In this document: one piece after another, positions 1-8,968 of the stretch
Position numbering within the stretch: the stretch's first letter is position 1
Layout of the letters: every line of letters begins with the position of its first letter
Assembly: GCF_006351965.1 (NCBI RefSeq)
Contig: NZ_CP040932.1
Location: forward strand, 2,790,001 to 2,854,000
DNA: 64,000 nucleotides
Direction: 5' to 3'
Source: Oceanicola sp. D3
GTDB lineage: Bacteria > Pseudomonadota > Alphaproteobacteria > Rhodobacterales > Rhodobacteraceae
The notes under the pieces: generated by a model
Seen by the model: the letters and a program-made list of their open reading frames with translations, nothing else
Databases searched by the model: none
Told to the model about the DNA's origin: nothing
Position numbers and translations under genes: made by a program

Positions 1-276
1 TACCGGCCAGAGGGCGACATTCGCGTGGCGCTGATGGTCTGCCTGCTGGCCCTCGGGCTACACCCGGCGATCACGTGGAGCCTTGCCCACCTCACCGGGG
101 TCGACACGCCGGGCCTGCGCTCTGCCACCATCACCGCGGCCATGGCACCGGGGGTGAACGCCTATATCTTCGCCAACATGTATGACCGCGCCAAGCGCGT
201 GGCCGCCACCGCCGTGCTGATCGCAACGGCGATAACGATGTTGACCGCATGGGGCTGGCTCACGCTGCTCCCCTGA
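1..276 (+). CDS. AEC-family (auxin efflux carrier type) permease, C-terminal fragment
   Basis: The reading frame is open from the first base, so only the last 91 residues or so are visible. They contain two hydrophobic segments, an AAMAPGVNAYIFANMYD stretch and a terminal membrane helix. A small-residue segment followed by NAYIFA and a final helix is typical of the last part of AEC transporters, inner-membrane carriers that export or exchange organic acids and related solutes. The GTG at 25 is an internal codon, not a start. The stop lies 15 bases from the end of the convergent TonB receptor gene, with no terminator visible between them. The substrate cannot be inferred. Confidence 0.7.
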   Translation, partial: YRPEGDIRVALMVCLLALGLHPAITWSLAHLTGVDTPGLRSATITAAMAPGVNAYIFANMYDRAKRVAATAVLIATAITMLTAWGWLTLLP

Positions 277-291
277 CCCACCCCCCGAGGC

Positions 292-2214
292 TCAGAACTC
301 GGTGGTCAGCGCCATCCAGAACGCACGGCCGTTTTGCGTGCTGTCCTGCTCGTCATTGTTGATGTCTTCATTGGTGGCATTAAAGATCGCGGTTTTCAGC
401 ACCACGTTCTCGGCAATCCGCCAATCGGCCCCGATGTCGAGCGTGGTGTAGGCGTCATACGCGTTGATCACATTGCCCCGGCTGGAGCTGCTGACCGAGA
501 CGCTTTCGCCAAAGTAATTGGCCGCTGCCCAGAGGTTGAGATCGGGGTTGGGGGCCTGCCAATCCACCCGCAGGCTGGCCTGATGCTCGGGCGTGCGCGA
601 CAGCGGCTGGCCCGCCAGATCGCCGGTGAGCCGCTCGGACTCCGTCCACGTGTAGCTGCCGGAGAGTTTGAGATCGGGCGTCACCCTATGGCTGCCCGCA
701 AGCTCCACGCCCTGCACCCGCGCCTTGCCGACGTTGTAATACTCGTAAAGCTCGTAGCTGGTGCCATCCACGTCGATAGTGGTGCCGGTATCGCGACTGT
801 CGATCTGATTTTCGAAGTCGGTGTAGAAAGCGGTGGCGGTGATACTGCTCACCGTGTTTTCAAACCGCAGGCCCAGCTCGTAGCTCAGGCTCTCTTCAGG
901 CATCAGGTCGGGGTTGCCGGGGATCACCCCAGCGCCCCGGTTGGTGGTGCTGTAGTAATCCTCCACGAACTGCCGAAGCTCGGGCGTGCGATAGCCCGCC
1001 GAAATGCCGCCCGACAGGTAGAGGTTGGGCGTGAGCTCGTAGAGCGCATAGACGCGCGGGGTGAGCTTGCCGCCGAAGCGCTCGTCATCGGTAAAACGCG
1101 CGCCCAGCGTCAGCTCGAACCTGTCGCTGAGCTTCCAGATATCTTCGGCATAGAGCGCCGACTGACGGTTGGTGAAGCTATAGTCGAGCCCGTCGCCGAG
1201 GCCGGGGTTCTGATCGCTCAGTGCGTTCTCGGCCACTTGCGCGCCAAAGGTGAAGCGATGCTCGCCGCGCCAATCGAAGCTGCGCGAGGCTTTGGCTTCG
1301 AGGATGGTGTTGGTCACTTCCGGCGCACGATCGGAGCCGGTGGTGGTGCGCTGCGCCACCTCCTCGGAGAGGCTGGCCGTCACATCCCAAGCGCCAAGCT
1401 CGCCCTCATAGCTCAGCGAGGTGCTGCGGCGCGTGTTCATCCGCGGATCGGTCCAGATATCGGTTTTGCCGAATTGCAGCGCCAGCTCGTGGCCCACCGC
1501 CGGGGTCCAAGTGAGCTTGGCGGTCAGATCATCCAACTCACGATCGCTGCGCCCGCCATCGCGGCCGGATTCGCCGCGCACCAGCCGGCGGCCCCAGAGC
1601 TGGAGGCCGAGCTTGTCTGCCACAAGCGGCCCGCTGAGGTAGAATGAAAGCTGCTGCTCCGAGCTGTCTTCAGATTGCTGCGGCTTCAACGCCTCAACCG
1701 TGAGCGAGCCTGCCCATGTTTCGGCGACGGGCTTGGTGATGATGTTGATCACACCGCCCATCGCATCGGAGCCGTAGAGCGACGACATCGGGCCACGCAC
1801 GATCTCGATGCGTTCAATGGCCGAGGCAGGTGGCATGTAATACTGATCCACACCGCCCGAGGCGTTGGTGCGCGACTGGCGAGTATCCTGCCGCTTTCCG
1901 TCTACGAGGATGAGCGTGTATTCCGAGGGCAGCCCGCGCAGAAAGATGTTTTGCCCATCCGAGGCCCCGGCGGACGATACACCCGGCACCCCGCGCAGCG
2001 CCTCGGTGAGGTCGGTCACGGCGCCCTGCTCCAACTGCTCGCCGGTGATGACGGTCACGCTGGCGGGGGCCGTCAGCGTATCGGTCTGCACCCCGGCGGC
2101 GGTGACGGTGATTGTATCGAGCTCATAGACCTCCTGCGCCGTGGCGGCGGCAGGGGCGAGCGTAGCAGCGGTAAGGAGGAGAGACGCCCGGAGAGGCAGG
2201 TGGAAAGCAGACAT
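292..2214 (-). CDS. TonB-dependent outer-membrane receptor
   Basis: A 640-residue protein with a cleavable signal peptide (about residues 1-27, ending ATAQ) and a TonB-box-like segment, ELDTITVTA, at about 31-39. A plug domain follows, with the typical RIEIVRGPMSSLYG and GGVINIITK motifs at about 135-161, then a long beta-barrel ending in Phe, as outer-membrane proteins do. Such receptors use TonB/ExbBD energy to import siderophores, haem, cobalamin or similar ligands. The size and single plug fit the colicin I/FepA-like group, but the ligand cannot be read from sequence. The gene starts 154 bases downstream of the hydrolase gene on the same strand. I found no cobalamin-riboswitch core in that gap. 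Confidence 0.9.
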   Translation of the reverse strand: MSAFHLPLRASLLLTAATLAPAAATAQEVYELDTITVTAAGVQTDTLTAPASVTVITGEQLEQGAVTDLTEALRGVPGVSSAGASDGQNIFLRGLPSEYTLILVDGKRQDTRQSRTNASGGVDQYYMPPASAIERIEIVRGPMSSLYGSDAMGGVINIITKPVAETWAGSLTVEALKPQQSEDSSEQQLSFYLSGPLVADKLGLQLWGRRLVRGESGRDGGRSDRELDDLTAKLTWTPAVGHELALQFGKTDIWTDPRMNTRRSTSLSYEGELGAWDVTASLSEEVAQRTTTGSDRAPEVTNTILEAKASRSFDWRGEHRFTFGAQVAENALSDQNPGLGDGLDYSFTNRQSALYAEDIWKLSDRFELTLGARFTDDERFGGKLTPRVYALYELTPNLYLSGGISAGYRTPELRQFVEDYYSTTNRGAGVIPGNPDLMPEESLSYELGLRFENTVSSITATAFYTDFENQIDSRDTGTTIDVDGTSYELYEYYNVGKARVQGVELAGSHRVTPDLKLSGSYTWTESERLTGDLAGQPLSRTPEHQASLRVDWQAPNPDLNLWAAANYFGESVSVSSSSRGNVINAYDAYTTLDIGADWRIAENVVLKTAIFNATNEDINNDEQDSTQNGRAFWMALTTEF

Positions 2215-2368
2215 GGTGGAGCCTTAGGTCAGTGTCGATGTGCGACGCTGGGTGCTGCCGACAGAGCGGCCATGCCTTGCGATTGGGATAGTGCTTATGT
2301 GCAGGTGGCCGAGCAACGGAAGGCGCAAGGCGGCAATTGACGCGCCCTGTGCCCACGCCGCAACAGCG

Positions 2369-3424
2369 CTACTCTGGCGGGTCCTCGGTGAAGCGCGCGG
2401 CCTGAGCACGTGCACATTGTTCGAGCACGGTGAAAAGCCCCTGCCCTTCCACCCCGCGCACGAACGGGTGCGGCGCATCCGGCGCGCGGGCCGCCAGCTT
2501 TTCGAGCAGTTCGGCAGAGCCATCGCGCCGGGCGTGGCCAGAAATGAACACATCCACCCCTTCCGCTGCCGCGATGTCGCGCATCTTTGCCGCCGAGCGG
2601 GCGTAGGCAAGGAAGGTTTGCACATCGGGGCCAAAGTTGAACCCGGTGCCCCCCCAGAGAACGGCCTTGTGGGTGTCATCCCCGTCCTGCAGCGTGAGCA
2701 CTGGCGAAAGGGTGCCCGGCGTGTGGCCCGGCGTCATGTGCAGCGTCATTTCAGTTTCGCCCGCCACCAGCACCTGACCATCTTCCACCGTGATGCCCTC
2801 CGTCGGGGCCGGGCCGAAGCGCGGGTGCTCGCCAAGGGTCGCCGCGAGGGCCCAGTCGGGCGCGGTCATCGAGATCGGCACGCCCAGCTGCTCGGCCAGG
2901 TAGTCGGCACCGCCGTAGTGGTCGCCATGGGCATGGCTGACAACGATGTGGCGGATCGCGGCAGGGTCGAGGCCGAGCTGCTGCATCCCGTCAAGGATAT
3001 ACTCCTGCGCCTCCTCGTCGGAGTTCAGCCCGTCAATCAGGATGTAGCCCTCAGGCGTGCCATAGAGCCACGCCATGACGGAGGAGGTGCCAAGCACATA
3101 GAGGTTGTCAAACACCTGCATCGGCCCCAGCGGCTGCGCGCCGCGCCCGCCACCACCGCCACCGCCACCGCCACGCCGGGCCGTTGCGCCCCCTTGGCCA
3201 GTCTCGCGCCGCCCCTCGCCTGCGGCACGGGGCTTGCGTTCACGCGGCAGGTTCACGTTGCGCATGCGGGAATCCAGCGCGCAAAGGCTGGCATAGCCGG
3301 GCCATGCGACCGCCGCCTGAAGACCGGCCAGCGCGTGTGCCTTGGGGCTTTTAAGCTCCTGCGCCGTGGCCGGGGTGCAAAGGGCCAGTGCGGCAAAGGC
3401 GGAGCATAGAAAACGGCAAGCCAT
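2369..3424 (-). CDS. metallo-beta-lactamase-fold hydrolase, secreted, resembling subclass B3
   Basis: I start the protein at the ATG at 3424 (351 residues) because a good signal peptide (CRFLCSAFAALALCTPATAQ) follows at once. The frame is open for 33 more codons upstream, but those encode unremarkable Pro/Ala-rich sequence. The zinc-binding motif HAHGDH is at about 164-169, followed by PGHTPG and a late SGHARRDG histidine, the usual metal-ligand order. This supports a zinc-dependent periplasmic hydrolase; a beta-lactam, lactone or other ester substrate is possible. Before the catalytic domain lies an Arg/Gly-rich insert with nine consecutive glycines (bases about 3145-3180), which is unusual. 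The gene follows the transporter permease on the same strand after a 135-base gap. Confidence 0.8.
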   Translation of the reverse strand: MACRFLCSAFAALALCTPATAQELKSPKAHALAGLQAAVAWPGYASLCALDSRMRNVNLPRERKPRAAGEGRRETGQGGATARRGGGGGGGGGRGAQPLGPMQVFDNLYVLGTSSVMAWLYGTPEGYILIDGLNSDEEAQEYILDGMQQLGLDPAAIRHIVVSHAHGDHYGGADYLAEQLGVPISMTAPDWALAATLGEHPRFGPAPTEGITVEDGQVLVAGETEMTLHMTPGHTPGTLSPVLTLQDGDDTHKAVLWGGTGFNFGPDVQTFLAYARSAAKMRDIAAAEGVDVFISGHARRDGSAELLEKLAARAPDAPHPFVRGVEGQGLFTVLEQCARAQAARFTEDPPE

Positions 3425-3559
3425 GGGGCGGGCATCCTTACTTTGGGAAGAACCGGCCGCTGGCTGTGCCCCGGTGGGGGCGGGCTTGCGGAAGTGTCGG
3501 GCGCTGGGTAGCGGCAGCGCCAATCCCCGTCAAGCGGGGAGCGGCGCTGCCACCGGGGA

Positions 3560-4411
3560 TCAGCCCGGCGACATGCCCCTGAGCCGTTCGCTGCGCCGCC
3601 GCAGCAACTCGACCGCTGCGAGCAGGAAGATCGAGATCACCACAAGCAGCGTCGCCACCGCGAGAATGGTGGGAGAAATCTGCTCGCGCAGCCCGATGAA
3701 CATCTGCCACGGCAGCGTCTTCTGGCCCGCCGAGCCGACGAAGAGCACCACCACCACTTCGTCGAAGCTGGTGATGAAGGCAAAGAGCGCGCCCGAGATC
3801 ACGCCGGGCAGGATCAGCGGCATCTGCACCTTGAAGAAGGTGCGCACCGGGTCTGCGCCCATCGAGGCGGAGGCGCGGGTGAGCGAGCGGTCAAAGCCCA
3901 CCAGCGTGGCCGTCACGGTGATGATGACGAAAGGAATGCCAAGCGCCGCATGGGCCAGCACCACACCGAAGTAGCTGCCCTGAAGCCCAACGCGGGAGTA
4001 GAAAAAGTACATCCCCGCCGCCGATATAATCAGCGGCACGATCATCGGCGAAATCAGGATCGCCATGATCGCCCGGCGGAAAGGCACATGCTCGGATGAG
4101 AGGCCAATCGCCGCCAGCGTGCCGAAGCTCACCGAAAGCAGCGTGGCAACCGGCGCAATGCTCACCGAGTTCCGCAGGGCCTGTTGCCAGTCGGAGTTGG
4201 TGAAGAAGTCGCGGTAGTGCTTGAGCGAATAGCCCTCCGGATCGAAGCTCAGCATCTCTGGCGTGAAGGTAAAGAAATCCTCCGCGTTGAAGCTGAGCGG
4301 GATGATCACCATGATCGGTGCGATCAGGAAGAAGAAGATCAGCCCGCAGATGACCCGGAAGCCGTAATACCAGATCCGCTGGCCCGTCGTCGCATATGTC
4401 GGAATTGCCAT
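3560..4411 (-). CDS. ABC transporter permease, PotC-like (polyamine-type importer)
   Basis: A 283-residue inner-membrane protein with about six hydrophobic helices. A binding-protein-dependent permease loop (ASMGADPVRTFFKVQMPLILPG) is seen around residues 180-205; this EAA-type loop contacts the ATPase. The protein belongs to the PotC/YdcV family, half of the translocation pore of spermidine/putrescine-type importers. It starts five bases after the stop of the other permease gene, so the two are almost certainly co-translated. The binding protein and ATPase genes lie further upstream in the same operon. Polyamine specificity is by family resemblance only. Confidence 0.88.
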   Translation of the reverse strand: MAIPTYATTGQRIWYYGFRVICGLIFFFLIAPIMVIIPLSFNAEDFFTFTPEMLSFDPEGYSLKHYRDFFTNSDWQQALRNSVSIAPVATLLSVSFGTLAAIGLSSEHVPFRRAIMAILISPMIVPLIISAAGMYFFYSRVGLQGSYFGVVLAHAALGIPFVIITVTATLVGFDRSLTRASASMGADPVRTFFKVQMPLILPGVISGALFAFITSFDEVVVVLFVGSAGQKTLPWQMFIGLREQISPTILAVATLLVVISIFLLAAVELLRRRSERLRGMSPG

Positions 4412-4416
4412 GGTCT

Positions 4417-6060
4417 TTATCCCAGCTTCACGTTGTCGATGCCCACGATCTTGTCATAGGCCCAGTAGAGCAGCAGCACCGCTGCCAGCAGGATGGTGCC
4501 AAGCGCCGCGGCGAGGCCCCAGTTGAGCGATGTCGAGATGTGGTAGGCGATCCGGTTGGAGATGAAGACACCCTTGGTGCCGCCAACCAGTTCGGGCGTG
4601 ATGTAGTAGCCGATGGCGAGGATGAACACGAGGATCGAGCCCGCGCCGATGCCCGGCACCGATTGCGGAAAGTAGACCCGCCAGAAGGCCACCCAATTGG
4701 TCGCGCCAAGCGATTTGGCAGCGCGAAGGTAGGTTGGCGGGATCGTCTGCATCACCGAATACATCGGCAAGATCATGAACGGCAGCAGGATATGCGTCAT
4801 CGCGATGATCGTGCCGGTGACGTTGTTGATCATGATCAGTCGGTTGTCATCGGCGATGATATGCGCCCAGACGAGGATATCGTTGATCACCCCCTGCTGT
4901 TGCAGCAGCACCTTCCATGCCGAGGTGCGCACCAGCAGCGAGGTCCAGAACGGCAGGAGCACGAGGATCATCAGCAGGTTGGAGGTGCGCATCGGCAGGT
5001 TGGCCAGCAGCCATGCCACCGGATAGCCCAGCAGGATGCAGGAGCAGGTGATGGCGAGCGACATCAGGATCGTGCGCCAGAACAGCTTGATGTAAATCCG
5101 CTGGTTCTCGTCCTGCGCCTCGACCCCGGCGGGGGTGAGTTGCAGATCGACCGAATTGAGGAAGTAGCCCGAGGTGAACTCGCCCGAATAGGCTTTGATG
5201 GTGCCCCAAACGTCGATGTCTTCCCAGTCTTCGTCGATATCGACAAGGCCCTCGCGCCAGCCGATGCTTTCAAAGCCGGGGGCGGCCTCTGCGGCCGCGG
5301 CCAGCAGTGCGGCATCGGGGCCTTCATAGGCGTCAAGCTGGGCCGGACCGGTGAGGTCGAGCCAGAGCATGGCGTAGACATAGGCCCAAGGGTCTTCTTC
5401 TGCCGGGTCGTCGCCGTCTTCATTTTGGGTAAAGGTCGCAAACTCGCTGTAGGCGCGTGCGGTGTTGGGGAGGGCCCCTGCAATGCCATCGCGCAGCTCA
5501 AAGGCAGTTGCCGTGCGGTCTTCGGCAGCGAGCCAGCTTTCCGAGCCCATCAGCCGGGCCCATGTTTCGGGCTCTTCCCAGGCTTCATCGAGGTCTTCGA
5601 ACTGGTCCTGATAGAGCTCGCCAATGTCTTCCACGCCCCGGCCCGTCTTGCGGAAGAGCGAAGAGATGCCGGTGGTTTCGTAGTTCAGGCGCGAGCCCAG
5701 TCGGGTGTGGGTTTTGTATTCGACGGCAACCGAGAGGTCGCGGTAGAGCGCCAGAAAGGCCTCATCACCCGGGATCTCGCCGCTGGAATAATCCCAGTCG
5801 CCCAGCGCATCGACGGTGTCCGGCAGGGTGCGGGCGACAATGTCGTTTTCCACCGAACGAAACAGCATGTCGGCGATTGGCGCGATGAAGGTGATGAGGA
5901 TGAAGAGCAGCAGCGGCGCGATCAGCGCCAGCGCGCGCATCTTCTGGCGGCGCAGGGCACGGCCAAGGCTGCGCTTGAGCGGCGTGCCATCGGCGGCCAC
6001 AAGGCGGCCCGCGGAATCGGTTTCTTCGTGAACTTCGGGGGAGGTGGCGGCCTCAGACAT
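4417..6060 (-). CDS. ABC transporter permease, PotB-like, with a large periplasmic insertion
   Basis: I place the start at the ATG at 6060 (547 residues). A GGAAGG ribosome site lies eight bases upstream, whereas the ATG at 6081 has none as good. The N-terminus is cytoplasmic, then comes one membrane helix at about 42-65. A soluble, acidic segment of roughly 245 residues (about 72-318) follows before the remaining five helices and the permease loop (AKSLGATNWVAFWRVYFPQSVPG). Ordinary PotB proteins are about 280-310 residues and lack this domain, which should face the periplasm between helices 1 and 2. The start overlaps the end of the DUF1330 gene by eight bases, indicating translational coupling. 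Confidence 0.85.
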   Translation of the reverse strand: MSEAATSPEVHEETDSAGRLVAADGTPLKRSLGRALRRQKMRALALIAPLLLFILITFIAPIADMLFRSVENDIVARTLPDTVDALGDWDYSSGEIPGDEAFLALYRDLSVAVEYKTHTRLGSRLNYETTGISSLFRKTGRGVEDIGELYQDQFEDLDEAWEEPETWARLMGSESWLAAEDRTATAFELRDGIAGALPNTARAYSEFATFTQNEDGDDPAEEDPWAYVYAMLWLDLTGPAQLDAYEGPDAALLAAAAEAAPGFESIGWREGLVDIDEDWEDIDVWGTIKAYSGEFTSGYFLNSVDLQLTPAGVEAQDENQRIYIKLFWRTILMSLAITCSCILLGYPVAWLLANLPMRTSNLLMILVLLPFWTSLLVRTSAWKVLLQQQGVINDILVWAHIIADDNRLIMINNVTGTIIAMTHILLPFMILPMYSVMQTIPPTYLRAAKSLGATNWVAFWRVYFPQSVPGIGAGSILVFILAIGYYITPELVGGTKGVFISNRIAYHISTSLNWGLAAALGTILLAAVLLLYWAYDKIVGIDNVKLG

Positions 6061-6355
6061 CCGTATGGCCTTCCACGACAATGATGGTGCTTTCGGCGGT
6101 GGCCTTCCGGATCAGCGAGATCTCTTGATAGGCCGGGTCTTCATAGGCGGCCTTGGCAGCCTCGAAACTGTCGAACTCGAAGACCACATGGCGCATCCCT
6201 TCGGGCACATCGCCCTCGGGCGCCTCGGACTTGCCACCCCGGACAAGGAAGCGCGCGCCATGGGCTTTGAGGATGGGTGTGTCGCCGGTGACGTAGGCCT
6301 TGTAGCCTTCCGGGTCGTTCACGACGATATGGCCGATGATGTAGCCCTTGGGCAT
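6053..6355 (-). CDS. DUF1330 family small protein
   Basis: A 100-residue protein starting at the ATG at 6355, behind a strong AGGGGGA ribosome site; the open frame further upstream crosses a repeat element and is not coding. It contains the family pattern of an N-terminal GYIIGHI strand, DPEGYKAYV, ILKAHGARFLVRGG, a glutamate-rich middle and VVFEFDSFEAAKAAYEDPAYQEI. This is a compact alpha/beta ferredoxin-like domain of the DUF1330 (dimeric alpha-beta barrel) group, whose activity is unknown. It sits between the binding-protein and permease genes of the importer and overlaps the permease start. It may therefore act on the imported substrate, although that is only an inference from position. 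Confidence 0.82.
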   Translation of the reverse strand: MPKGYIIGHIVVNDPEGYKAYVTGDTPILKAHGARFLVRGGKSEAPEGDVPEGMRHVVFEFDSFEAAKAAYEDPAYQEISLIRKATAESTIIVVEGHTDV

Positions 6356-6411
6356 GGTCGTCCCCCTGGTGTTCTTGGTGGGGCGGCCCCGGCAAGGGGC
6401 CACCCGATCTT

Positions 6412-6433
6412 GTAGGGTGGGCAATCTGCCCAC
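6412..6433. repeat. dispersed 22-base palindromic element, copy 1
   Basis: This block is identical to 49243-49264. It contains a hairpin with 7-base arms GTGGGCA and TGCCCAC around a 3-base loop. Here it lies between the binding-protein gene stop and the DUF1330 start. It looks like an extragenic repeat; in both places it follows a gene end closely. Confidence 0.6.
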
Positions 6434-6445
6434 CGTGCCAATGGC

Positions 6446-7561
6446 TTACTGCGCGAGCCAAGCCTGGAACTTGGCGTCCAGGTCGTCGCGGTAATCAGCC
6501 CACCACTCGTAGTTGTAGAGGAAGGTGTTGGTGGCGTTGTTCGGATCGGTCGGCATGTGCGGAGCCATGTCGATGCCAAGCTCGGCGTGCTTGCCGACCA
6601 GCGGAGCCGAAGAGGCACGCGCCGGACCGTAGGAGATGTACTTGGCCTGATCGGCAAGGCGCTGGGTGTCGGTGGCGAACTTTACGAAGTCCTTCACGCG
6701 GGCCAGACGATCCTCGGGCAGACCGGCAGGAATGATCCAGCCGTCAAGGTCAAACACCTGAGCGTCCCAGAGCATGGCGACCGGCTGGTCTTGCTCTTCG
6801 ATCACCGAGAACAGGCGACCGTTGTAAGTGGAGCCCATCACCACTTCGCCATCGGCGAGCAGCTGCGGCGTGTCGGCACCGGCGGACCACCAGATCACGT
6901 CGTCCTTGATGGTATCGAGCTTGGCAAACGCCTGCGCCTGACCCTCTTCGGTTTCCAGCACGTCGTAGACGTCTTCCTTGGCGACGCCGTCACAGATCAG
7001 CGCCCACTCCATGTTGTTGATCGGGCGCTTCTCGAGGGAGCGCTTGCCCGGGTAGGCCTCGGTGTCGAACACGGCGCAGACGTCGGTCGGCGGGGTGTCA
7101 CCCACCATGTCGGTGCGGTAGCCGAAGGTGGTGGAGTAGACGATCTGCGGGATGAAGCAGTCGGAAACGATCAGATCACCGAAGTCATCGGAGGCCTTTG
7201 TGCCGTCGGGCGCGTCGGCCAGCAGCTCGTCAGGATCGTATTCCATCGCCAGGCCTTCGTCGCACAGGCGGATGGCATCAGAGGCCACCACATCGACGAG
7301 ATCCCAGGTCACGTTGCCGGCCTCGTTCATCGCGCGCAGCTTGGCCACGGCTTCGTTGGAGCTTTCGTCCCAGGTCGAGGTGACGCCTTCGTTGTTGGCC
7401 AGATAGGGCTCGACATAGGCTTTCTGCTGCGAGGCTTGGTAGGCACCGCCCCAGCTCACCAGCGTCATGCTGTCGGCCATGTCGCCATGCGCCTCAGCAA
7501 AGGCGAGTCCGGCCGACATGGTCAGCGCGGTCGTCGCTAGAATGGTTTTCTTCATAGTCAT
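6446..7561 (-). CDS. ABC transporter periplasmic substrate-binding protein, PotD/PotF-like
   Basis: A 371-residue protein. The ATG at 7561 is preferred over that at 7555 because AAGGAG lies nine bases upstream of it. A signal peptide (KKTILATTALTMSAGLAFA) leads into a mature domain with LVSWGGAYQASQQKAYVEPY, the usual opening of extracellular solute-binding family 1 proteins of the polyamine type. It should capture solute in the periplasm and deliver it to the two permeases. The gene lies 82 bases downstream of the ATPase gene. Polyamine ligands are the default for the family, but related proteins bind other cationic or small organic solutes, so specificity is open. Confidence 0.88.
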   Translation of the reverse strand: MTMKKTILATTALTMSAGLAFAEAHGDMADSMTLVSWGGAYQASQQKAYVEPYLANNEGVTSTWDESSNEAVAKLRAMNEAGNVTWDLVDVVASDAIRLCDEGLAMEYDPDELLADAPDGTKASDDFGDLIVSDCFIPQIVYSTTFGYRTDMVGDTPPTDVCAVFDTEAYPGKRSLEKRPINNMEWALICDGVAKEDVYDVLETEEGQAQAFAKLDTIKDDVIWWSAGADTPQLLADGEVVMGSTYNGRLFSVIEEQDQPVAMLWDAQVFDLDGWIIPAGLPEDRLARVKDFVKFATDTQRLADQAKYISYGPARASSAPLVGKHAELGIDMAPHMPTDPNNATNTFLYNYEWWADYRDDLDAKFQAWLAQ

Positions 7562-7643
7562 GCGATTGCACTCCTTGTTGTAATGCCCGTGTTATATCAC
7601 CGCTCGCCGCGCCCCGGGCAGGCCGGCAAGCTGTGCGGCACGC

Positions 7644-8747
7644 TCAAGCGTCGAGCGCGCGGCAATCCTCGGGGAGCCAGCCGATCTTGACGGTCTGGCC
7701 CTTCTGCATCCGTGCCACATCGGGCGCGTTGCGGGTTTTCACGATGAAGTTCTCGTTGCCAGCAACCTTGAGACGCGTGCGGAAGATGTCACCCATGTAG
7801 ATGAACTCCAGCACCTCGGCGCTGAGCGTATGGGCGTCGTCCTGCAGGCGCTCGGGGTTGGTCTCTACCCGCTCGGGGCGGATCGAAACGCGGGTGCGAT
7901 CGCCCACCTTGCTGACGTTCACCGCCTTGGCCTCGATCATGGTTTCGGCGCCATCGAGCTTGATCGTGGCGATATCGCCGTTCAGCTCTTTCACCACGCC
8001 TTCCAGCGTGTTGTTTTCACCGATGAACTGCGCAACGAAGCTGTTTTGCGGGGCCTCATAGAGCTGATCGGGCGGAGCCAGCTGCTGGATGCGGCCATCG
8101 TCGAACACCGCCACCCGGTCAGACATGGTGAGCGCCTCGGTCTGGTCGTGCGTCACGTAAACGGTGGTGATGCCAAGCTCATGCGCCAGCCGGGTGATCT
8201 CGAACTGCATGTGCTCGCGCAGCTGCTTGTCGAGCGCGCCGAGCGGTTCGTCCATCAGCACCAGCTCCGGCTCGAACACCAGTGCGCGTGCCAGCGCGAT
8301 CCGCTGTTGCTGACCGCCCGAAAGCTGCGCCGGGCGACGCCCGCCGAACTCGCCCATCTGCACCATGTCCAGAGCGCGCTTCACCTTCTTCTCACGCTCC
8401 GACGCACCGATCTTGCGCACTTCCAGCGGGAAGGCGAGATTTTCGGCCACGGTCATATGCGGAAACAGCGCGTAGTTCTGAAACACCATCCCGATGCCGC
8501 GTTTATGCGGCGGGATGTTGTTGATCGGCTTGCCGTCGAGCTTGATTTCCCCGTGCGTTGCAGTCTCGAAGCCCGCGAGCATCATCAGGCAGGTCGTCTT
8601 GCCTGAGCCCGATGGTCCGAGCATCGTCAGAAACTCGCCCTTCGGCATCGAGAGGTTAAGATCTTTCACGACAAGCGTTTCGCCGTCGTAGCTTTTCTGG
8701 ACGCGTTCGAACTCTACGAAAGCGTCGGTGGCGGCCTGATCTAGCAA
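7644..8747 (-). CDS. ABC transporter ATP-binding protein, PotA-like
   Basis: A 367-residue ATPase. The start is TTG at 8747, with an AGGAG site five bases upstream; no ATG fits the N-terminal domain. Walker A (GPSGSGKTT) is at about 45-53, the signature LSGGQQQR near 143 and Walker B (ELVLMDEPLGALD) near 161-173. A C-terminal TOBE domain (about 280-360) typical of PotA/CysA-type ATPases follows. It powers the importer encoded downstream and is the first gene of the operon potA-potD-DUF1330-potB-potC. A 9-base-arm hairpin lies in its leader at 8772-8793. Confidence 0.9.
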   Translation of the reverse strand: MLDQAATDAFVEFERVQKSYDGETLVVKDLNLSMPKGEFLTMLGPSGSGKTTCLMMLAGFETATHGEIKLDGKPINNIPPHKRGIGMVFQNYALFPHMTVAENLAFPLEVRKIGASEREKKVKRALDMVQMGEFGGRRPAQLSGGQQQRIALARALVFEPELVLMDEPLGALDKQLREHMQFEITRLAHELGITTVYVTHDQTEALTMSDRVAVFDDGRIQQLAPPDQLYEAPQNSFVAQFIGENNTLEGVVKELNGDIATIKLDGAETMIEAKAVNVSKVGDRTRVSIRPERVETNPERLQDDAHTLSAEVLEFIYMGDIFRTRLKVAGNENFIVKTRNAPDVARMQKGQTVKIGWLPEDCRALDA

Positions 8748-8771
8748 GGCAGCTCCTGTTGTTGTTCATTT

Positions 8772-8793
8772 TCGGCTGCCTCCCCAGGCAGCC
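8772..8793 (-). promoter_or_regulatory. hairpin in the importer operon leader
   Basis: Arms CGGCTGCCT and AGGCAGCCG (9 bases, perfect) surround a CCCC loop, ending 25 bases before the TTG start of the ATPase gene. It may affect translation or attenuation of the operon, or serve as an operator. No U tract follows. Confidence 0.4.
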
Positions 8794-8968
8794 GCTCCCT
8801 GTGCCCCGACTAAAACAAGCCCGGCTCTGCATTACAATGGGCAACCGCGACAAATTTCAGCAAATAAACGTGCTGTCGTCATGGGTCGGCGGGCTGCACA
8901 ATAGAGGCGCAGGGCTGCGCCGAACTGCACCAATCTTGCGCGGTGGCGAGATGGCTCTTTGCGGAGGG

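Noticed and set aside
2215-2368. Possible cobalamin riboswitch before the TonB receptor
   Set aside because: The gap is short and I could not find the conserved B12-box core on the coding strand.
4396-6084. Open frame antisense to the PotB-like permease
   Set aside because: The sense strand shows permease helices and coupling to its neighbours; the antisense protein is His/Arg/Gly-rich noise.
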